Shown here one piece after another: positions 33,201 to 36,712 of a stretch of DNA of 36,712 nucleotides. A model generated the notes under the pieces. That model was not told where the DNA came from. It was given only the letters and a program-made list of their open reading frames with translations, and ran no database searches. Made by a program: the position numbers and the translations under genes. Source of the stretch: Alphaproteobacteria bacterium (GTDB lineage Bacteria; Pseudomonadota; Alphaproteobacteria; Reyranellales; Reyranellaceae); NCBI GenBank assembly GCA_019235415.1, contig JAFAKN010000162.1:1-36712 (forward strand), written 5' to 3'. Position 1 is the first letter of the stretch; every line of letters starts with the position of its first letter.

Positions 33201-34391
33201 ATGGACCTCGACGTCAGGACACTGATCTGGGTCAACGTCGTCGTGGCGTTCGCCATCTCGGCGCTGACTTACTCGTTCTGGTCGAGCCAGCCGACGATTC
33301 GCGGGCTGAGGGGCTGGTCGGTCGGAATGGCGCTGTGCGGCCTGGGCTGGCTTACCGTCGGCCTGCGCTCCGCATCCCCCTCGCCCTTCATGATCATCGC
33401 TCCGGGCGCCTTGATCGCGGCCGGCTTCACGGTGGTCTGGCTGAGCATTCGACGCTTCAACGAGGCGCGGTTCAGCGTGCACCGCGTGATCCTGCCGCTC
33501 GCGATCTTCGGGGCGATCTTCGCGATCGCCTGGCTTGGCGGCGCGGACAACCAGGTACGCCTCACCCTGCTCTCGCTTTTCGTCGCCGTGGTCACCCTGC
33601 TTTCGGGCTGGGAGCTGCTCAAAGCCGATCGCGCGGAGAGGCTGCGCGGCCGATGGCTGACGGCGATCACCTTCTTCATCCTGAGCGCCACGATGATGGC
33701 TCGCGCCGCCCTATCGTTGCGCAGCGTGCTCGCGACACCGGGGGTGCACGAGCCGAGCGGCGGCTTGGCGCTGTTTGTCGGCACGATCTGCCTGGTCGCG
33801 ATCACGCTCGGCTTCCTGATGATGTCGAACGAGCGATTGCGCGACCGCTATGCCAGGCTCGCCCTCACCGACGAATTGACCGAGCTGCCGAACCGCCGGT
33901 CCTTTCTCGAGCAAGGAACCCGGCTCGGCCAGCGCGCGCGAAAAGGCGGCGTGCCGGCTTCGCTGCTGATGATGGACCTCGACCATTTTTCCAGCGTGAA
34001 CGAGCGGTTCGGCCACGCCGGCGGTGACCAGGCGCTGACCGAGTTCACCGACTTGTTGCGGCAGTCGGTTCGGCCAGCCGACCTGCTGTGCCGCTATGGC
34101 GGCGAGGAATTCTGCGCCCTGCTGATCGGCGCCCCGATCGAGGAGGCTGCCCGGGCGGCCGAACGAATCCGCGCCAGCGTCGCGAACCACGTCATCGATT
34201 TCGGCAGCCAGAAGCTCACCATCACGGTCAGCATCGGCGTCGCCTCCCTCTCCGAAAGGGGGCTCGCAGCGACCATCCAGTCGGCCGACGAGGCGCTCTA
34301 CCAGGCGAAGGCCCGCGGGCGAAACGCCATTGCCATTGCCGCCCACGACGATCCTTCCGAACGGGCCGTCACGCGGCGTATGGCGATGTGA
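33201..34391 (+). CDS. Membrane-bound GGDEF diguanylate cyclase
   Basis: The 396-residue protein has about seven hydrophobic segments (roughly 8-28, 37-56, 63-82, 97-113, 120-138, 152-170 and 188-208) followed by a GGDEF domain (about 215-380). The active site reads RYGGEEF (GGEEF at residues 300-304), with LTDELTELPNRRSFLEQ and LMMDLDHFSSVNERFGHAGG before it. The allosteric I-site R-x-x-D is present as RPAD (Arg291-Asp294), five residues upstream of GGEEF, so product feedback is expected. It makes c-di-GMP, the ligand of the BcsA PilZ domain. It is divergent from the bcs operon. No named sensory domain was recognised in the membrane part. Confidence 0.94.
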   Translation: MDLDVRTLIWVNVVVAFAISALTYSFWSSQPTIRGLRGWSVGMALCGLGWLTVGLRSASPSPFMIIAPGALIAAGFTVVWLSIRRFNEARFSVHRVILPLAIFGAIFAIAWLGGADNQVRLTLLSLFVAVVTLLSGWELLKADRAERLRGRWLTAITFFILSATMMARAALSLRSVLATPGVHEPSGGLALFVGTICLVAITLGFLMMSNERLRDRYARLALTDELTELPNRRSFLEQGTRLGQRARKGGVPASLLMMDLDHFSSVNERFGHAGGDQALTEFTDLLRQSVRPADLLCRYGGEEFCALLIGAPIEEAARAAERIRASVANHVIDFGSQKLTITVSIGVASLSERGLAATIQSADEALYQAKARGRNAIAIAAHDDPSERAVTRRMAM

Positions 34392-34624
34392 GACCATCAT
34401 GGCTTCGCGGCGGGCAGTGGCGCACGGTTGAGTCTGCGACACAATTGACAGCCGACCGTCGCTGGATCCAAAATCCCACTCGGTTGATACGACCTGCCGG
34501 TTGCGTCCCTTAGCGGGAACGGTGAACGTATCGAAGCCTTGTCGGCCTTCCCTTTGCCCGAGCGACCGGGTCAGCAACGCAACCACCTGACACGCCTGGT
34601 TCGCTCTTGCAGAGGACGAGATTC

Positions 34625-35866
34625 ATGCGCGATTTTCGCGACGCCAAGGTCATGGCGCAGACGCTGCGCGAATCCCTGAGCGGCAAATCCCTCACCATCA
34701 GCCACAGCGAGAGCCTGGAGCTCGTCTCCAGGATGTTAGGTCTTGCCGACTGGAACACCCTGTCGGCGCTGCTGCAAGCCGAACGGCGGCCCGAGGCCAC
34801 CCGTCCGGTGGCGAGCGCCATCGCCAGGGAACGAATCGAACCGGGACGCTATCCAGCCGTTCCAGTCAGGGACTTCGTTCCCTTCCCGACTGCAGTTTTT
34901 CCGCTTTTTATCGGACGCGAGAAGACCAAAGCTGCGCTCGACCGCGCATTCAACGACCGGCGCGAGGTCGTCCTCGCCGTTCAAAAAAGCGCCGGCGTCG
35001 ACGCGCCGGGACCCCGAGACATCGACACCATCGGCCTCCTCGCGAAGTTGATCGAATATGAGCAATTGGAAGACGGCACGTCGAAGGTCTTGGTGGCCGG
35101 CCGCCAGCGCGTCGTCATCAACCGCTTCATCACCGACAAGGATTGGTATCAGGCCGAGATCGTCGACCCCGACGAAGAACCCGGTGGCGACGCGACCGAC
35201 CTCGTCCAGAGAATTCTGGAGCGCTTCCAGCCCTATGCGTCCGCCAATGACGTTCGAGTGCCTAAGGGATGGCCATATCCAGACGAAACCCACGATCCGG
35301 GGCGCATCGCCGACGTCATTGCCATGCACGTGGTCATGCCGCTCGAGGACAGGCGAAGGCTGCTGGCGACGCTAAATCCACTTGTCCGCTTGCAGCGCAT
35401 CGCCGCGCTGTTGGAGTCGTGGGCAGTTCCACTCTCACCCGCCTTCGAAGAGACGCGGCGACGAGCCTTAGCCTCTTCCACGCAACGCGGCCATCGGTCT
35501 GCGACTCTGGAACATCTTCTGCTCGCGCTGACCGACGATGCCGATGCATCTTCCGTTCTTGGCGCGTGCGGCGCCGATGCTACGGTATTGAAAGCCGACC
35601 TGGTCAGCTTCCTCGGCAGCGAACGCGACAATATCTTCGTAGCGCCTGGTACGGAGTCGAGACCCACGCCAGCCTTCATGCGCGTCATCCATCGTGCTCA
35701 GCTGCAGGCACAGGAGCAGGGATCCGCGGCAGTCACGGGCATGCATGTCCTGCTGGGCCTGTTCCCCGAGACGCGCAGCCCAGCCGCCCGCTTGCTCGAC
35801 AAGCAAGGCGTCTCGGCAGCACGGGTAGCCGACCTCATTGGTCGAAACCGCGGCACGTCCGGCTGA
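34625..35866 (+). CDS. Fusion of glyoxalase-related module, Lon N-terminal domain and Clp N-terminal domain
   Basis: The 413-residue protein combines three regions. Residues 1-55 (MRDFRDAKVMAQTLRESLSG ... ISHSESLELVSRMLGLADWN) match the short glyoxalase-related N-terminal module found in several proteobacterial proteins. Residues about 78-265 (VPVRDFVPFPTAVFPLFIGR ... EYEQLEDGTSKVLVAGRQRV) match the Lon/LAN substrate-binding domain. Residues about 275-405 form the two-repeat Clp N-domain (SATLEHLLLALTDDADASSV and TGMHVLLGLFPETRSPAARL). There is no AAA+ ATPase, Walker motif or protease domain. It may be a stand-alone adaptor or substrate receptor for Lon or Clp machines. The ATG at 34625 has GAGGA 8 bases before it; a TTG six codons earlier is less likely. 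Function is inference. Confidence 0.82.
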   Translation: MRDFRDAKVMAQTLRESLSGKSLTISHSESLELVSRMLGLADWNTLSALLQAERRPEATRPVASAIARERIEPGRYPAVPVRDFVPFPTAVFPLFIGREKTKAALDRAFNDRREVVLAVQKSAGVDAPGPRDIDTIGLLAKLIEYEQLEDGTSKVLVAGRQRVVINRFITDKDWYQAEIVDPDEEPGGDATDLVQRILERFQPYASANDVRVPKGWPYPDETHDPGRIADVIAMHVVMPLEDRRRLLATLNPLVRLQRIAALLESWAVPLSPAFEETRRRALASSTQRGHRSATLEHLLLALTDDADASSVLGACGADATVLKADLVSFLGSERDNIFVAPGTESRPTPAFMRVIHRAQLQAQEQGSAAVTGMHVLLGLFPETRSPAARLLDKQGVSAARVADLIGRNRGTSG

Positions 35867-35879
35867 GTCCCTGCGCAAG

Positions 35880-36275
35880 TCACGCGCTGGCTGGGCTCGG
35901 CTCGAAAGGAACGAGCGCATTCGGGGCCAGGATCACGTAGGCCTGCCGCCACGGCTGTTCGTCGACGAGCTTCCAGCTATGGCCGGAACCCGCCGTATCC
36001 TCGGCGAATAGGATGTCGCCGGGGCCGAGCCGGAAATGCCGGCCTTCTCGCGTCTGAAAATCCAGCGTGCCGCTCAGGGTGATCACGAGTTGGCGCGCCG
36101 GTGCCGTGTGCCACGCGAACGTGCCGCCCGACCTTGTCTCCTCGAACGACACGCTGACCGTCCCCAACTTTCCGGTCAGCACGTCGCCACGCACCCCGGG
36201 GTCGAGGACAATGTGGCCTTCCTCGAAGTGCGATTGTTGGTCCTTGCCAGTCCACAAGTGTATGCATCGGATCAT
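35880..36275 (-). CDS. Cupin-domain protein
   Basis: The 131-residue protein is a single small cupin barrel. Motif 1 is GGTFAWHTAPARQLVITLSG and motif 2 is LGPGDILFAEDTAGSGHSWK, with histidines that could bind a metal but a Gln where the motif 1 Glu is often found. The start at 36275 is supported by GGGAGG 6 bases before it (ribosome site), which makes the long upstream frame extension unlikely. It lies convergent to and 13 bases from the Lon/Clp-domain fusion gene. Its substrate or role (enzyme, sensor or binding protein) is not evident. Confidence 0.85.
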   Translation of the reverse strand: MIRCIHLWTGKDQQSHFEEGHIVLDPGVRGDVLTGKLGTVSVSFEETRSGGTFAWHTAPARQLVITLSGTLDFQTREGRHFRLGPGDILFAEDTAGSGHSWKLVDEQPWRQAYVILAPNALVPFEPSPASA

Positions 36276-36667
36276 GGCTTGCCTCCCGTATGGGGCGCGA
36301 TTGCTGGAGCGGCGCGCTTTCGACCATGACCGCGCCTCGCGCCTCCTCACCAAGGCGATACCATCGTCCAAGTGGCGCGGCCACCTCTGCAGTCCCGATC
36401 GACCACGAGAGTCACATGACGCGACCGGAATCGGCGCTGTACCCGCAATCACGCACACCGTGGTTTGGGTGCCACAAAAACGTTTCAGCGGTCGCCAAAG
36501 ACGGGGATCACCGCCAGCAAATGATGGCGCTACGCTCCTTCGAACGGTCGGGGGATCGAAATGCCGACCATCATCGATGTCGACGCATGATGAGCACGGT
36601 GATTCCGGGTCTCCATTATCGACGACCCTCGAGGGGTCGAGCGCAAACCGAAAGAGAGGAGTGTCCG
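36276..36667. other. 392-base intergenic region between the cupin gene and a gene starting at the window edge
   Basis: No supported gene is seen; the overlapping frames show no family features. A small palindrome CGACCC-TCGAG-GGGTCG lies at 36623-36639, about 29 bases before the next start codon, and may be regulatory. The region must hold divergent promoters. Confidence 0.4.
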
Positions 36668-36712
36668 ATGAGCACACGAGGCATCGTCGTTCAGCCGGGA
36701 TGGGCCCCGGTG
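36668..36712 (+). CDS. Start of an unidentified gene, cut by the window edge
   Basis: An ATG at 36668 follows AGAGGAG (36654-36660) at good ribosome-site distance and opens a frame MSTRGIVVQPGWAPV that runs off the window. Fifteen codons are too few to identify a family. Confidence 0.45.
   Translation, partial: MSTRGIVVQPGWAPV

Noticed and set aside
34445-34473. Perfect TTGACA upstream of the Lon/Clp-domain gene as a promoter
   Set aside because: No acceptable -10 element occurs at 16-19 bases, so a promoter call was not made.

Overview
The window is a GC-rich chromosomal segment with tightly packed genes, ATGA-type start/stop overlaps and long spurious antisense frames. Gene content (acyl-CoA synthetase, class III and V aminotransferases, crotonase-fold enzymes, beta-class GST, peptide ABC operon, bcsD-containing cellulose operon) points to a free-living, metabolically versatile alphaproteobacterium, perhaps of the Rhodospirillales/Reyranella or Bradyrhizobium-like kind. 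This placement is inference from gene content and style; no rRNA or other phylogenetic marker is present. No tRNA, rRNA, CRISPR array, integrase or transposase was found.

Layout. 1-8811 is a catabolic block: a truncated CoA-binding acyl-CoA synthetase, a Rid-family protein, a divergent pair of PLP aminotransferases (GSAM-like class III and serine-glyoxylate-like class V), a beta carbonic anhydrase, a crotonase-fold protein, a small lipoprotein, a fumarylacetoacetase/hydratase-fold enzyme, and an amidohydrolase translationally coupled to a second crotonase-fold protein. 8926-10231 is a divergent GST/TetR pair with two near-identical 21-bp boxes that look like operators. 10387-16051 (minus) is a five-gene oligopeptide/dipeptide ABC importer operon, ATPases first, then binding protein and two permeases. 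16334-19004 holds a carotenoid-oxygenase-family dioxygenase overlapping tail-to-tail with an MFS transporter.

20613-32714 (minus) is a complete cellulose synthase operon in the order bcsP-like, bcsQ, bcsA, bcsB, bcsC, bcsD, bcsZ. Four of the six junctions overlap by 1-4 bases and the other two gaps are short. BcsA has all glycosyltransferase motifs and a C-terminal PilZ c-di-GMP-binding motif. The operon is bracketed by the two opposite c-di-GMP enzymes: a receiver-EAL phosphodiesterase just downstream (19268-20470) and a membrane GGDEF diguanylate cyclase divergently upstream (33201-34391). This looks like a self-contained local c-di-GMP/cellulose module.

The most unusual single gene is 34625-35866. 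It encodes a protein that joins a short glyoxalase-related N-terminal module, a Lon substrate-binding domain and a Clp N-terminal domain, with no ATPase or protease domain. It is followed by a cupin and the first codons of a further gene.

Several large palindromic repeats of three sequence families sit almost exclusively at the 3' ends of genes, often between convergent genes. One of them supplies the last residues and the stop codon of the oppF-like ATPase.
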